Source of the DNA: an uncultured Bacteroidales bacterium
GTDB taxonomy: Bacteria > Bacteroidota > Bacteroidia > Bacteroidales > Bacteroidaceae
Length of the DNA stretch: 64,000 nt
NCBI GenBank assembly: GCA_902779845.1
Contig: CACZCZ010000008.1
Span: 1-64,000 of the forward strand
Direction: 5' to 3'
Shown here: positions 17,406 through 25,752 of the stretch, in pieces
How positions within the stretch are numbered: the stretch's first letter is position 1
Layout: each line of letters opens with the position of its first letter
Made by a program: the position numbers and the translations under genes
The notes under the pieces: model-generated
The model's database searches: none
Seen by the model: only the letters and a program-made list of their open reading frames with translations
Told to the model about the DNA's origin: nothing

Positions 17406-17950
17406 CTGCAGAGAGAAAGATAGAGTTTTACGTGACGCCGGACGGCCGCGTCATGGTGGCCGAGGTCGGCGAGGAACTGGTGGAATACACCAAGGAGATG
17501 CGCGACCTGACGGACTACATGCTGGGCATTATCGAGCGCCAGTACCCGGAGGCTGCCGAGGCGCTGGGTCAGCTGTACCGCGAATCGGAGGCCAACAGGC
17601 GATACTTCGACTACCGGCGCGTGCACAGGTTTATCCGCTGCAACTTCGGCAAGTTCGACGGGCTGACCTACGACGTTGACGGCATGGTGCTGCACCTCGA
17701 GGAGGTGTCGTGCCCCATCCGCCGCGAGTGCCCGATGGCCGGCATCGTGTGCAAGCCCAAGCCGTTTGGTTTGACGCCGCGTGAGACAGAGATTGCCAGG
17801 ATGATCAGCACCGGACGGACATACGAGGAAATCTCTGAGGCGTTGGGTATCAAGCGCAGCACCATTAACAACTTCCTACAGAAGGTGAAGGAGAAGCTGC
17901 ACCTGGGAAGCTCCAAGGATATATGTAAATTATTCACATCTATATTATGA
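17402..17950 (+). CDS. LuxR-type HTH transcriptional regulator (phage)
   Basis: Encodes 182 residues. The C-terminal part (about 124-170) is a LuxR/GerE HTH: LTPRETEIARMISTGRTYEEISEALGI followed by STINNFLQKVKEKL. The N-terminal 120 residues have no recognised sensor domain but contain four cysteines (80, 104, 110, 117), possibly metal-binding. Overlaps both neighbours by ATGA. It probably controls phage gene expression. Confidence 0.75.
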   Translation: MTAERKIEFYVTPDGRVMVAEVGEELVEYTKEMRDLTDYMLGIIERQYPEAAEALGQLYRESEANRRYFDYRRVHRFIRCNFGKFDGLTYDVDGMVLHLEEVSCPIRRECPMAGIVCKPKPFGLTPRETEIARMISTGRTYEEISEALGIKRSTINNFLQKVKEKLHLGSSKDICKLFTSIL

Positions 17951-18219
17951 AAGTAGAAGATTTTGAAAAAGCCATCGATGCACTCCAGCTAATGCTGGAT
18001 GAGCCTATAGTTATCGATGAAATGGTGTTGGGCAAAGGCGGCCAGGTGAAAGTGGTCTATGGCCACATCTTTTCTTTATGGGTGAAATGGGATACGTTCG
18101 GCCGCTGCCTTGTGGCTCGCAAAGAAGAAAAGTTACCCCTTGAACCAATAGATGGGTACCGTACGATAGAGCTTGAACAATGGGAGCACTACGAATTTTA
18201 TGATTTGAAAATTGAGTAA
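17947..18219 (+). CDS. phage early protein, unknown
   Basis: Encodes 90 residues, acidic N-terminal helix then beta-rich (GQVKVVYGHIFSLWVKWDTFGRC). Its ATG overlaps the stop of the LuxR-type gene. Not recognised. Confidence 0.6.
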   Translation: MKVEDFEKAIDALQLMLDEPIVIDEMVLGKGGQVKVVYGHIFSLWVKWDTFGRCLVARKEEKLPLEPIDGYRTIELEQWEHYEFYDLKIE

Positions 18220-18222
18220 GCC

Positions 18223-18513
18223 ATGAGGAAAAGGTTAGCACAGAAGATTCTGGCAAGAATGGCCCGGGAAGATAAGCGGGTGTACGCCGCTTACGGAAAA
18301 GAAAGATGCCGTCAGGCATTCATCCAATACTATGGATACTGGATATTCTACAAATATAAGCAAATGGGCTGGCCTGCCGCTGAAGAAGATGAACCGGACT
18401 GGTCTACTATAGCACGCCATATGTACTACAAGCAATTCCATAAGTTTGGTGCAGCGACTTGCCGTATAAAACTAAACCCTAGAGAAGGCCATGAGCTACG
18501 GAGCTCTGAGTGA
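18223..18513 (+). CDS. phage early protein, basic, unknown
   Basis: Encodes 96 residues, strongly basic N-terminus (MRKRLAQKILARMAREDKR) and many Tyr/Trp. Starts three bases after the preceding stop. Not recognised; basic character could fit nucleic-acid binding. Confidence 0.55.
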   Translation: MRKRLAQKILARMAREDKRVYAAYGKERCRQAFIQYYGYWIFYKYKQMGWPAAEEDEPDWSTIARHMYYKQFHKFGAATCRIKLNPREGHELRSSE

Positions 18514-18560
18514 GCTGACAGCTCGTAGCGTGGTTTCTTTATGTCAAAACCATTATTGTT

Positions 18561-18923
18561 ATGGAAACAAACGAAGTGAATCAGGAGATCGTGCAAGGCA
18601 TGTTCCTGTGCTGGATTCAAGTAAGCAACAAGCTACAGAAGTCCGAGACGGAGGCAGAATGGGCCCTCCTGAGCTGGCTCTACGAGAACGCTGTGCACCG
18701 CACGGTGACGACCGATGGCTGGCTGAGACTGTGCAAGGCCATTGATGCGCGCGTCGAGGAAGCGAACAGAGGGAGATACGATGTGGACTCACCCCTGGAC
18801 TCGGACTTCCATTCCCCGGTCGGGCTGACCAGCGGCTACATCCGCATCTGGCGGATGAAGGACCCGATGGCCGGCATCAACATCCCTGTCATCGGCTGGA
18901 GGGGAACGTTCGAAGAGATCTAA
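18561..18923 (+). CDS. phage early protein, unknown
   Basis: Encodes 120 residues, helical N-terminal half (EWALLSWLYENAVH) and a C-terminal half ending in IGWRGTFEEI. Last gene of the first early operon; a terminator follows 22 bases downstream. Not recognised. Confidence 0.6.
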   Translation: METNEVNQEIVQGMFLCWIQVSNKLQKSETEAEWALLSWLYENAVHRTVTTDGWLRLCKAIDARVEEANRGRYDVDSPLDSDFHSPVGLTSGYIRIWRMKDPMAGINIPVIGWRGTFEEI

Positions 18924-18945
18924 AGCAAATCCCTCAGCGGAGGGT

Positions 18946-18966
18946 CATCCCCAAGGGATGTTTTTT
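18946..18966 (+). terminator. terminator of the first early operon
   Basis: CATCCC-CAA-... stem of six bp with a three-base loop, followed by six T. Confidence 0.8.
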
Positions 18967-19058
18967 GACTCTATAGTACAGCGTAAGAAAATGTAATGGA
19001 ATTCGTTGTGCAAATAGAGGAGGTAGAAAAAAGCAGGCGGGTGAAAGCCCCGCCATCC

Positions 19059-19137
19059 GGAGAGGGAAAACCGGTAAACGGAGCAACCGGAGAGCAAAGG
19101 TTTGGCCTGAGCGTGGGTTCGATTCCCACCCTCTCCT
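19059..19137 (+). ncRNA. tRNA-like element with intact acceptor and T arm
   Basis: GGAGAGG (19059-19065) pairs perfectly with CCTCTCC (19130-19136), directly preceded by a textbook T arm: GTGGG-TTCGATT-CCCAC (19113-19129). This is the acceptor/T-arm of a tRNA-Ser-like molecule. The 47 bases between do not give a canonical 5-7-5 anticodon arm; they can form CCGGT/ACCGG or AAACC/GGTTT helices instead. The 3' end reads TCCG, not CCA. It may be a degenerate tRNA or a tRNA mimic. It lies in a structured stretch with a six-bp GC hairpin before it and a ten-bp hairpin after it. Confidence 0.45.
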
Positions 19138-19177
19138 CCGACGGAAAGCTAAAGGCAGCCTCGGATGTCCTTAGCCC

Positions 19178-19214
19178 GTGCGGGGCCTGCCATGAGGCTC
19201 CGGGGGCCCCGCAC
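19178..19214 (+). terminator. strong hairpin before the next early operon
   Basis: GTGCGGGGCC (19178-19187) pairs with GGCCCCGCAC (19205-19214), ten perfect pairs, followed by ATTTTG. Possible terminator or the 3' end of the tRNA-like transcript. Confidence 0.5.
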
Positions 19215-19248
19215 ATTTTGATACATCTAACTAACAACAAATGAAACT

Positions 19249-19593
19249 ATGGATAGACATTATTTTCTGGAAGTACAGACATACCAGTCTGTAAACAACA
19301 TGGGCCATGAACTGGGGCGCTATGTTGAGGATAAATATCATCATATGGTCGTACACGAGAGGGACATGAGTGCCATCCGGGATGACATCAGGAAGAAGAA
19401 GGAAGAACTGGAAGAAAAGTTCCCGCGAAGCAGGCCTTTCAAGTTCGGTATGGAAGAACACCGGAATAAATATGGAGAGCCCTGGTATTACATCTCCGCG
19501 AAGCCAGACAGCCAATACAACGACAACTACGTGTTCATCTTGCAGTCTACGTTAGTCAGGAACCATATATTAGATTATGGGAGGGTGGTATGA
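19249..19593 (+). CDS. phage early protein, unknown
   Basis: Encodes 114 residues with a charged central helix (DDIRKKKEELEEKFPRS) and a beta-rich C-terminus. Its stop overlaps the ATG of a 55-residue gene. Not recognised. Confidence 0.6.
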   Translation: MDRHYFLEVQTYQSVNNMGHELGRYVEDKYHHMVVHERDMSAIRDDIRKKKEELEEKFPRSRPFKFGMEEHRNKYGEPWYYISAKPDSQYNDNYVFILQSTLVRNHILDYGRVV

Positions 19594-19757
19594 AATGGAT
19601 GCATATTGACATAATGACAGTGGGGGGGGTATTTCTGTGTACCCTCCACTACAGGTACAATCCGATATTCAAGGTGTCGATGGACGAAATTCACGACTTC
19701 GTGATGAGCAAACGGCCATCACTGCAGAACAAGAATATCGTGATGTATATAAATTGA
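19590..19757 (+). CDS. 55-residue phage protein with an 8-G tract
   Basis: ATG at 19590 overlaps the preceding stop (ATGA). It reads MKWMHIDIMTVGGVFLCTL then HYRYNPIFKVSMDEI and ends VMYIN at 19757. The N-terminal third is hydrophobic and may insert in a membrane. Eight consecutive G (19622-19629) lie at codons 11-13, so single-base slippage would destroy the frame. Function unknown. Confidence 0.5.
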   Translation: MKWMHIDIMTVGGVFLCTLHYRYNPIFKVSMDEIHDFVMSKRPSLQNKNIVMYIN

Positions 19758-19774
19758 GGGCTCTACCGCTATAT

Positions 19775-19805
19775 TTTGGCAGTGCGGCGCAAAGATGTAC
19801 CTTTG
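19775..19805 (+). promoter_or_regulatory. promoter of primase-helicase gene
   Basis: TTTG (19775-19778), 19-base spacer, TACCTTTG (19798-19805), 22 bases before the start codon. Confidence 0.8.
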
Positions 19806-19827
19806 TGCCAGGTAAAAATGACGCGTT

Positions 19828-22800
19828 ATGATTAAAGACGAAGTTATTGAAAAGCTGATGGGCCTGAGCATCGTCGATGTGGTCTCGGACTACGTGACGT
19901 TGAAGAAGGCCGGTGCTAACTACAAGGGCGTGTGCCCGTTTCATGAAGACAGTTCCCCATCTTTCTACGTTTCTCCGGCGAAGAATATCTGCCACTGCTT
20001 TGCCTGTGGCGAGGGCGGCAACCCCGTGACGTTTGTCATGAAGCACGAGAAGTGCGACTTTCCGCAGGCCTGCAAGATCCTGGGCGACAAGTACCACATC
20101 AAGGTGGAGGACGAGGCGCCGCGGGAGCTGACGAAGGAAGAGCGCGAGGCGCAGGCGAAGCGCGAGAGCGGACATGTCATCTTCGAGCATGTGCAGCGCC
20201 ACTTCGTGGAGTGCCTGCACGCCGACACGCCGGAGGCCAAGGCGGCACTGAGCTATGCCGTATCCCGATGGGGAGAGCAGGAGGTGAACGAGCGCGGCAT
20301 CGGCTACGCACCCAAGGACTGGCAGGACATCATCACGTTCGCCGCGAAGGAGGGTCTGAGCATACCGCTGATGAAGGAGATGTCGCTCATCAGCACATCG
20401 GAAAAGGGCCACGACTACGGCTTCTACAACGACCGGCTGATGATTCCGGTGCGGGACAAGTACGGCCGCGTCATCAGCTACACCGCCCGCACCATGGACG
20501 AGCACAAGGAAAAGGGCTCGAAGTACATCAACGGCGCCGAGTCCTTCATCTACAGCAAGGGCGAAGTGCTCTTCGGCCTCGACATCGCCCAGAAGGAGGG
20601 TGCCAGGCAGGAACTGTTCTACGTGGTGGAGGGTGCGCCGGACGTCATCCGCATGCAGGAGATAGGCGTGACCAACACCATCGCGGCCCTGGGCACGGCG
20701 TTCACCCAGGAGCAGCTGCAGCTGCTGAAGCGGTACCGCTGCACCCTGTGCTTCATTCCCGATCAGGACGCTGCCGGCATCGAGGCCGTGAAGAAGAACG
20801 GGCGGCTGGCCATGGAAGCCGGCTTCCGCGTCACGGTGAAGGAAATTCCGCCACTGGAGGACGATGATGGCAACCAGTATAAGCAGGACGCCGACAGCTA
20901 CTTCCAGCGCAAGGCACAGGTGGAGGAGCTGGCCAGCGAGGATTTCGTGATATGGCTCGCCCGGAAGATCTACAACGAGGACCAGACAGACACGGCCAAG
21001 AGCGACTCTGTGAGGATGATATGCTCGACGCTCATCCTGGAGCGCGACGAGTTCACGCAGAGCGGCCTGCTCGATGCGCTGGCCGAGAAGTACGGCCACA
21101 AGTCGCTGTGGAAGAATGCCGTCAACGACGCCAAACGCATCCGTAATGAGGAGAAGGCCCGACGCACAGCCCGCAAGAGCGGCATCGACCTGCGGAAGTA
21201 CGGTTTCTTCGAGGAAAACAACAGCTACTGGTGCAACGAGGACGGCGGCGAGAAGCAGTGGTCGAACTTCAAGATGAAGCCCCTGTTTCATATCATGGGC
21301 GTGGAGAGTTCCACGCGCCTGTATGAGATCACCAACCAGGAAGGAACAACGCGCACGCTGGAACTGAAGGCCGAGGAGCTCGTGTCGCTCCCTCAGTTCA
21401 TGGTGCGTGTGGAGAGTGCCGGCAATTTCCTGTGGCTGGCAGGTGTCGAGGAGCTGAAGAAGCTGAAACGCTACCTCTTCGACATCACGGGTACCGCCAT
21501 CAAAGTGAAACAGTATGGCTGGCAGAAGGGCGGCTTCTGGGCTTTCGGCAACGGCTGCATCTACGAGGATGAGTGGATCCCGGCCGACAATATGGGAATT
21601 GTCCACCTGCACGATACCGAAAAGAAACTGGACAACTATTACCTGCAGGGCGCCAGCGACCTCTATGCCCAGGACACCAGCTACTTCAACTTCGAGCGAC
21701 AGTTCGTCATGCCTGAGGGCCACAGCTCGATATCGCTGCCGGACTTCTCACGGATGATGGCCAGCGTCTTCGGTGATAATGCCAAGGTGGCCATCTGCTA
21801 CCTGCTGGCCAGCATCTACAGGGACATCATCACCGGCTATACGACCAACTTCCCGTTGCTGAATTTGTTCGGCCCCAAGGGAAGCGGTAAGAGCGAGCTG
21901 GGCATCACCCTGATGCGTTTCTTTACGATTGGAGACAAACCTTTCAACCTCAGGAACGCCACCAAGGCAGGCCTCTCGGAGGTCATCGGTGCAACTGTCA
22001 ACGGCATGGTGCATCTCGATGAGTATAAGAACACGCTGAACATGGAAATCATCGAGATCATCAAGGGTGCCTACGACGGCGTAGGACGAACCCGTCTGAA
22101 CATCGACCGCGGCAAGCAAGTGGAGAAAACGCCGGTCGACTGCGGTGTCATCGTCAGTGGCCAGGAGATGCCGACACTCGATATCGCCATGTTCTCGCGT
22201 ATGATATACCTGACGCACGACACCACCGTCCACGACCGCGAGGCCAAGGACCGCTTCAATCATCTGTCAGATATCCGCAAGATGGGGCTCCAGCACCTGA
22301 CAAAGCAGATCCTTTCACACCGCGCCCTGTTCGAGAGCTCGTTTTACGAAACCTACAATGATGTCACCAACGAAGTCTATGACCTCATCGAGGGCGCACA
22401 GGTGGAAGACCGTCTGTGGCGCAACTGGGTGATTCTGCTGACGGCCTATAAGGTGCTGATGCGTCCCCTGAACCTTCCCTTCGGCTACGAGGAGATGCGC
22501 GACTTGTGTGTGGCCGGTATCAAGCGGCAGAATGCCGAGGTTATCTCTAACAACGAGCTTGGCAACCTGTGGAACTCGCTGACATACCTATACGAGGAAG
22601 GCATGATCTTCGCCGAGAGCGACTTCAAGGTGAAGTACGTTCAGACGCTGAAGACCGACAAGACCGAACGTGAGTACAAGACGCTGCACCCCATCCTGAT
22701 GCTGCGTCTGAATCACTTCATCGGCCAGTACAAACGCATGGCCAAGCAGCAGGGCGATACAGTCATGTCGAAGGACTCCATTCGCTACTATCTGACCACC

Positions 22801-23094
22801 AGCAGCGCATACCTGGGCATGAAGGCCTCAGAGCGCTGGAATGTGTACCAGGGCAACCAGCAGCTCACGGAGAGCAGAACGCAGAAGAGCGGCCTGCAGA
22901 CCGTATCCAAGATCTGCAAGTTCGACCGCTGCATGTGTTTCGACTATCTGCAGCTGAAGGATAAGTTCGACTTGAATCTGGAGCAGGTATCCTCCGACGT
23001 GGCCGACTCGCGCGAAGCTGTCAGCCGTCAGGAGGAGCAGCGCTACTTCGAGAACAAACTGGAACCCGGCTTCTGGGAATCTATGGAAGATTAG
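19828..23094 (+). CDS. phage primase-helicase fusion
   Basis: Encodes 1088 residues. A CHC2-type zinc finger uses Cys36, His39, Cys57 and Cys60 (CPFH...CFAC). A TOPRIM-like domain follows (about 260-355: VVEGAPDVIRMQEIG ... FIPDQDAAGIEAVKK). The C-terminal half has an ATPase with Walker A GPKGSGKS near residue 682 and LDEYKNT as the Walker B region. So primer synthesis and unwinding sit in one chain, as in phage primase-helicases. It has its own promoter and is immediately followed by a repeat-rich likely origin. Confidence 0.88.
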   Translation: MIKDEVIEKLMGLSIVDVVSDYVTLKKAGANYKGVCPFHEDSSPSFYVSPAKNICHCFACGEGGNPVTFVMKHEKCDFPQACKILGDKYHIKVEDEAPRELTKEEREAQAKRESGHVIFEHVQRHFVECLHADTPEAKAALSYAVSRWGEQEVNERGIGYAPKDWQDIITFAAKEGLSIPLMKEMSLISTSEKGHDYGFYNDRLMIPVRDKYGRVISYTARTMDEHKEKGSKYINGAESFIYSKGEVLFGLDIAQKEGARQELFYVVEGAPDVIRMQEIGVTNTIAALGTAFTQEQLQLLKRYRCTLCFIPDQDAAGIEAVKKNGRLAMEAGFRVTVKEIPPLEDDDGNQYKQDADSYFQRKAQVEELASEDFVIWLARKIYNEDQTDTAKSDSVRMICSTLILERDEFTQSGLLDALAEKYGHKSLWKNAVNDAKRIRNEEKARRTARKSGIDLRKYGFFEENNSYWCNEDGGEKQWSNFKMKPLFHIMGVESSTRLYEITNQEGTTRTLELKAEELVSLPQFMVRVESAGNFLWLAGVEELKKLKRYLFDITGTAIKVKQYGWQKGGFWAFGNGCIYEDEWIPADNMGIVHLHDTEKKLDNYYLQGASDLYAQDTSYFNFERQFVMPEGHSSISLPDFSRMMASVFGDNAKVAICYLLASIYRDIITGYTTNFPLLNLFGPKGSGKSELGITLMRFFTIGDKPFNLRNATKAGLSEVIGATVNGMVHLDEYKNTLNMEIIEIIKGAYDGVGRTRLNIDRGKQVEKTPVDCGVIVSGQEMPTLDIAMFSRMIYLTHDTTVHDREAKDRFNHLSDIRKMGLQHLTKQILSHRALFESSFYETYNDVTNEVYDLIEGAQVEDRLWRNWVILLTAYKVLMRPLNLPFGYEEMRDLCVAGIKRQNAEVISNNELGNLWNSLTYLYEEGMIFAESDFKVKYVQTLKTDKTEREYKTLHPILMLRLNHFIGQYKRMAKQQGDTVMSKDSIRYYLTTSSAYLGMKASERWNVYQGNQQLTESRTQKSGLQTVSKICKFDRCMCFDYLQLKDKFDLNLEQVSSDVADSREAVSRQEEQRYFENKLEPGFWESMED

Positions 23095-23159
23095 CATTTC
23101 AGCTTTTCGTCTTTTTACCAACTGTCGTGAGGGCTGGCGCGTGAAGCTTCGGCCCTTTT

Positions 23160-23490
23160 TAGACGTTTTCCCTTTGCGCGGGCGCGCGGGCGCGCGTAGA
23201 AATATGTGCACACATATGCACACACCTGCACACATCTTTATAACGCGCTGAAAATCAACACACGTACATTTTGCACACAAACAAGAAAGTGTGCACACAG
23301 TGTGCACACGTTTGCACACAGGCTGCACACAAAATCGGATTTTGCACACAAAAAGCACGTTTTGCACACAGATTTTTTATTTTGCACACAAAGAATATAA
23401 GAGTAATAAATTGAAAATCAATTAAGTATATTTTTGTGTGCAGTTGTGTGCAGCGTGTGCAGCCAAAAATGTATTCGTGTGCGCGAAAAA
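23160..23490. other. likely phage replication origin with TGCACACA iterons
   Basis: Noncoding stretch carrying about eleven direct copies of TGCACAC(A) between 23203 and 23392 and three inverted copies (TGTGTGCA) at about 23434-23464, mixed with AT-rich blocks. A GCGCGCGGGCGCGCG tract precedes it. Clustered iterons beside a primase-helicase gene are typical of an origin. Confidence 0.75.
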
Positions 23491-23514
23491 TTTTTCTTGA
23501 TTTTTATTCAAACT

Positions 23515-23548
23515 TTTGGCCGTAATTCATAGGAAATCACTACCTTTG
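23515..23548 (+). promoter_or_regulatory. promoter for the 166-residue gene
   Basis: TTTG (23515-23518), 22-base spacer, TACCTTTG (23541-23548). Confidence 0.65.
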
Positions 23549-23571
23549 CGGAGTTTTAATACAGTTTTCCT

Positions 23572-24072
23572 ATGAGCAACATCCTTATCTACGTCAAAAT
23601 TCCCCTCTACGAACGTGAATGGTGCGAACATCACTTCGGGAGTCCCTGCACCTTTCCTGCAGCTACGAACCTGAACAATGTCATCCGTCATTTCTCGCGG
23701 ATCCGTCCGTCGGGTGTGGAGCCTGACACGCAGCAACCTGGCGAGCTGGCCATCTGCCTCATGGGCAGTAAGTCAAAAAAACCGGAGGTGTACAATTTCA
23801 TTTCCACACACGGCAAGGCTGCCATCGGTCAAGCCATCGACGATCTCTTCACCATGCACATGTGGGAGGAACTGACGGATATCGGCTGCCGCTCCATCGC
23901 CATCTCCAAGCTCATCATGGACTGGATGGAGCAGAACGGGATATCGATGTCAGGGAACAATTACGAGAATCTCCGGATGAAGTTCCAACGCATAAAGGAT
24001 GCCTACAAGAATGAAGCCGGCATCAACATCTCTCGCGGCTATAAACACGAGCACACAAAAAAATCCTGTTAA
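23572..24072 (+). CDS. phage protein next to origin, unknown
   Basis: Encodes 166 residues. A central helical part (AAIGQAIDDLFTMHMWEELTDIG) and a basic C-terminus (RMKFQRIKDAYKNEAGINISRGYKHEHTKK) suggest DNA contact, consistent with its place beside the iterons, but no family is recognised. Confidence 0.6.
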   Translation: MSNILIYVKIPLYEREWCEHHFGSPCTFPAATNLNNVIRHFSRIRPSGVEPDTQQPGELAICLMGSKSKKPEVYNFISTHGKAAIGQAIDDLFTMHMWEELTDIGCRSIAISKLIMDWMEQNGISMSGNNYENLRMKFQRIKDAYKNEAGINISRGYKHEHTKKSC

Positions 24073-24146
24073 GAATCGTTAAAGTTCCGATTTTTCATTC
24101 CACTAAATCGCGATTTTTTTTTAACCCCGTTCAACCCAGTTCAACC

Positions 24147-24560
24147 ATGTTCAAGTGCGTTCACATCAACAAAATTGAAATGGCTCCCGTCGATACGCTG
24201 TCGGCTATGGAAGTCGTATCGGAATCCTCATGTCGTTTCTCTTCGGCTGTCACATTCTCCGGAATCGACATTTCGGAGCTCGTAGGAGTAACTGTGGAGG
24301 ATGACTACAACAACAACCAGAAAGTCTTCACCACGAAGGCAACCTTCAAGACCTGCTCGAAGTTACAGCCTGCAGGGCGACGCATGGCCTTCAGGGTGAC
24401 ATCGGTCGATGGCAAGCGCTTCATGATAGGCTCTCACGCGCGCCCGTACCCTATTATATCTGAAAAGAACCCGTACCCGGAGCGCCCAACTGACGCCGTC
24501 CTGAAGACTGTCACGATTACGTGGAAGTCCATGCTGCCGATGCTCCTGATCGAGGAATAG
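24147..24560 (+). CDS. phage protein before head module, unknown
   Basis: Encodes 137 residues, mostly beta by appearance (SCRFSSAVTFSGIDISELVGVTV, VTITWKSMLP). The 75 bases upstream contain three to four GTTCAAC words at 11-12 base spacing. Not recognised. Confidence 0.55.
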   Translation: MFKCVHINKIEMAPVDTLSAMEVVSESSCRFSSAVTFSGIDISELVGVTVEDDYNNNQKVFTTKATFKTCSKLQPAGRRMAFRVTSVDGKRFMIGSHARPYPIISEKNPYPERPTDAVLKTVTITWKSMLPMLLIEE

Positions 24561-24567
24561 AAGGTAT

Positions 24568-24598
24568 TTTGTCTGAGCGGTCGTACTTCGTACCTTTG
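24568..24598 (+). promoter_or_regulatory. promoter of the protease-scaffold-capsid operon
   Basis: TTTG (24568-24571), 19-base spacer, TACCTTTG (24591-24598), 22 bases before the protease start. Confidence 0.8.
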
Positions 24599-24619
24599 TG
24601 CAGTCAATAGCAACAAGGT

Positions 24620-25750
24620 ATGAAGTACGATTTCTATATCACAGGTACAATCGGCGAGGAGTTCGACTGGTGGACGGGCCAGCGAGGAACGACCGCTGAT
24701 ATGGTGAAGGCCTTCCTGGACAAACACAAGGATCAGGAAGTCCAGATTGCCGTGAGCTCTCCTGGCGGCTATCTCAACGACGGCATCACCATCGCTGAGA
24801 TGATTGCCGAGCACGGCAAGTGTAACATGGTCATCGTCGGTATGACAGCCAGCGCCGCCACGGTGCTCTGCATGAAGGCCAAGAGCGTGAAGATCGCCAA
24901 AGGCTCTCTCATGCTTATCCACAACTCTTCCCAGTACATCTACTCCGGAGGTCTCTCGAATAAGCAGAAGATTGATGCTTATATCGAGAACCTGAAGAAG
25001 ACGCGCGAGAACCTTGACACGATTGACAAGGCCATCGCCGACTTCTATGCCTCACGCAATGGTAAGACCATCGAGGAAAACATGGCCATGATGGACAAAG
25101 AGAAGTGGATGACCGCTCAGGACGCTGTGGATTTCGGTATCGTGGATGCCATCCTCGATGACGATGAAACGAAAACGCAGACGAAGGCCATCCAGAACGT
25201 CTATGCCTCCTATACCGGTATCGAGGAGCATTACGGCCTTCCGCAGTTGCCGGAGTTCGAGAAGGCTGGAGTCAAGGTTCCAAAGGGTGTTATAGCCCGC
25301 CTGAAGGAATTCATCTCCAGTTCCGGCGACACGGTCGAAGACGCAGAAGATATTTCCCAAAACCATAAACAAAATCCCATCAAAACAATGAAGAAAATTG
25401 TACTGAATCTCATCTGTGCTGTCCTTGCTCTGCAGGACATCGAGATCTGTGAGGACGGCAAGGCCGCCATCACGGAAGATCAGCTCAATGCCTTGGAGAA
25501 TGCTTTGAAGGAGAAGGACGACCGCATCAAGGCCCTCGAGACCGAGAAACAGACGGCCATCACTGACAAGCAGACCGCCGATCAGGCCAAGGCTAACGCT
25601 GAGACAGCTCTTGCAACCCTCCAGCAAGAGTTCAATGCTTTCAAGGAGGAAGCAGGTGGGGATTCTCCCCGCCATGCAGCAACGTCCAATACCCACAAGG
25701 AGCCGACGACTGCAAAGGAACTGTTGAACGACATCAAAAACCTTCTGTAA
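24620..25750 (+). CDS. ClpP-like prohead protease with C-terminal scaffold region
   Basis: Encodes 376 residues. The first 190 form a ClpP-fold serine protease: VSSPGGYLNDG oxyanion strand, nucleophile Ser78 in GMTASAATV, His101 in MLIHNSS. The last 120 residues are a charged coiled coil (ALKEKDDRIKALETEKQTA...) typical of scaffolding proteins. The C-terminal part can also be made alone from an internal start at 25388. It would mature the prohead around the capsid protein encoded two bases downstream. Confidence 0.85.
   Translation: MKYDFYITGTIGEEFDWWTGQRGTTADMVKAFLDKHKDQEVQIAVSSPGGYLNDGITIAEMIAEHGKCNMVIVGMTASAATVLCMKAKSVKIAKGSLMLIHNSSQYIYSGGLSNKQKIDAYIENLKKTRENLDTIDKAIADFYASRNGKTIEENMAMMDKEKWMTAQDAVDFGIVDAILDDDETKTQTKAIQNVYASYTGIEEHYGLPQLPEFEKAGVKVPKGVIARLKEFISSSGDTVEDAEDISQNHKQNPIKTMKKIVLNLICAVLALQDIEICEDGKAAITEDQLNALENALKEKDDRIKALETEKQTAITDKQTADQAKANAETALATLQQEFNAFKEEAGGDSPRHAATSNTHKEPTTAKELLNDIKNLL
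25388..25750 (+). CDS. nested scaffold protein (internal start)
   Basis: An in-frame ATG at 25388 (codon 257 of the protease) begins MKKIVLNLICAVLALQDIEI and gives 120 residues containing the coiled coil. It sits at the junction after a low-complexity linker (DISQNHKQNPIKT). Nested protease/scaffold pairs of this kind are known in lambda-like phages (C/Nu3). The internal start is inferred. Confidence 0.5.
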   Translation: MKKIVLNLICAVLALQDIEICEDGKAAITEDQLNALENALKEKDDRIKALETEKQTAITDKQTADQAKANAETALATLQQEFNAFKEEAGGDSPRHAATSNTHKEPTTAKELLNDIKNLL

Positions 25751-25752
25751 CT

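Noticed and set aside
19059-19137. A normal functional tRNA-Ser
   Set aside because: No 5-7-5 anticodon arm can be drawn in the 47 bases between acceptor and T arm, so it is reported only as tRNA-like.
18996-19244. 82-codon plus-strand frame
   Set aside because: It runs through the tRNA-like element and the ten-bp hairpin; the sequence is better explained as structured RNA. The first 15 codons look protein-like, so some doubt remains.
19669-21723. 684-codon minus-strand open frame
   Set aside because: It lies entirely opposite the primase-helicase gene; long antisense frames are expected in GC-rich coding DNA, and the product has no family features.
23200-23400. CRISPR array
   Set aside because: The TGCACACA repeats are too short and irregularly spaced; an iteron origin fits better.
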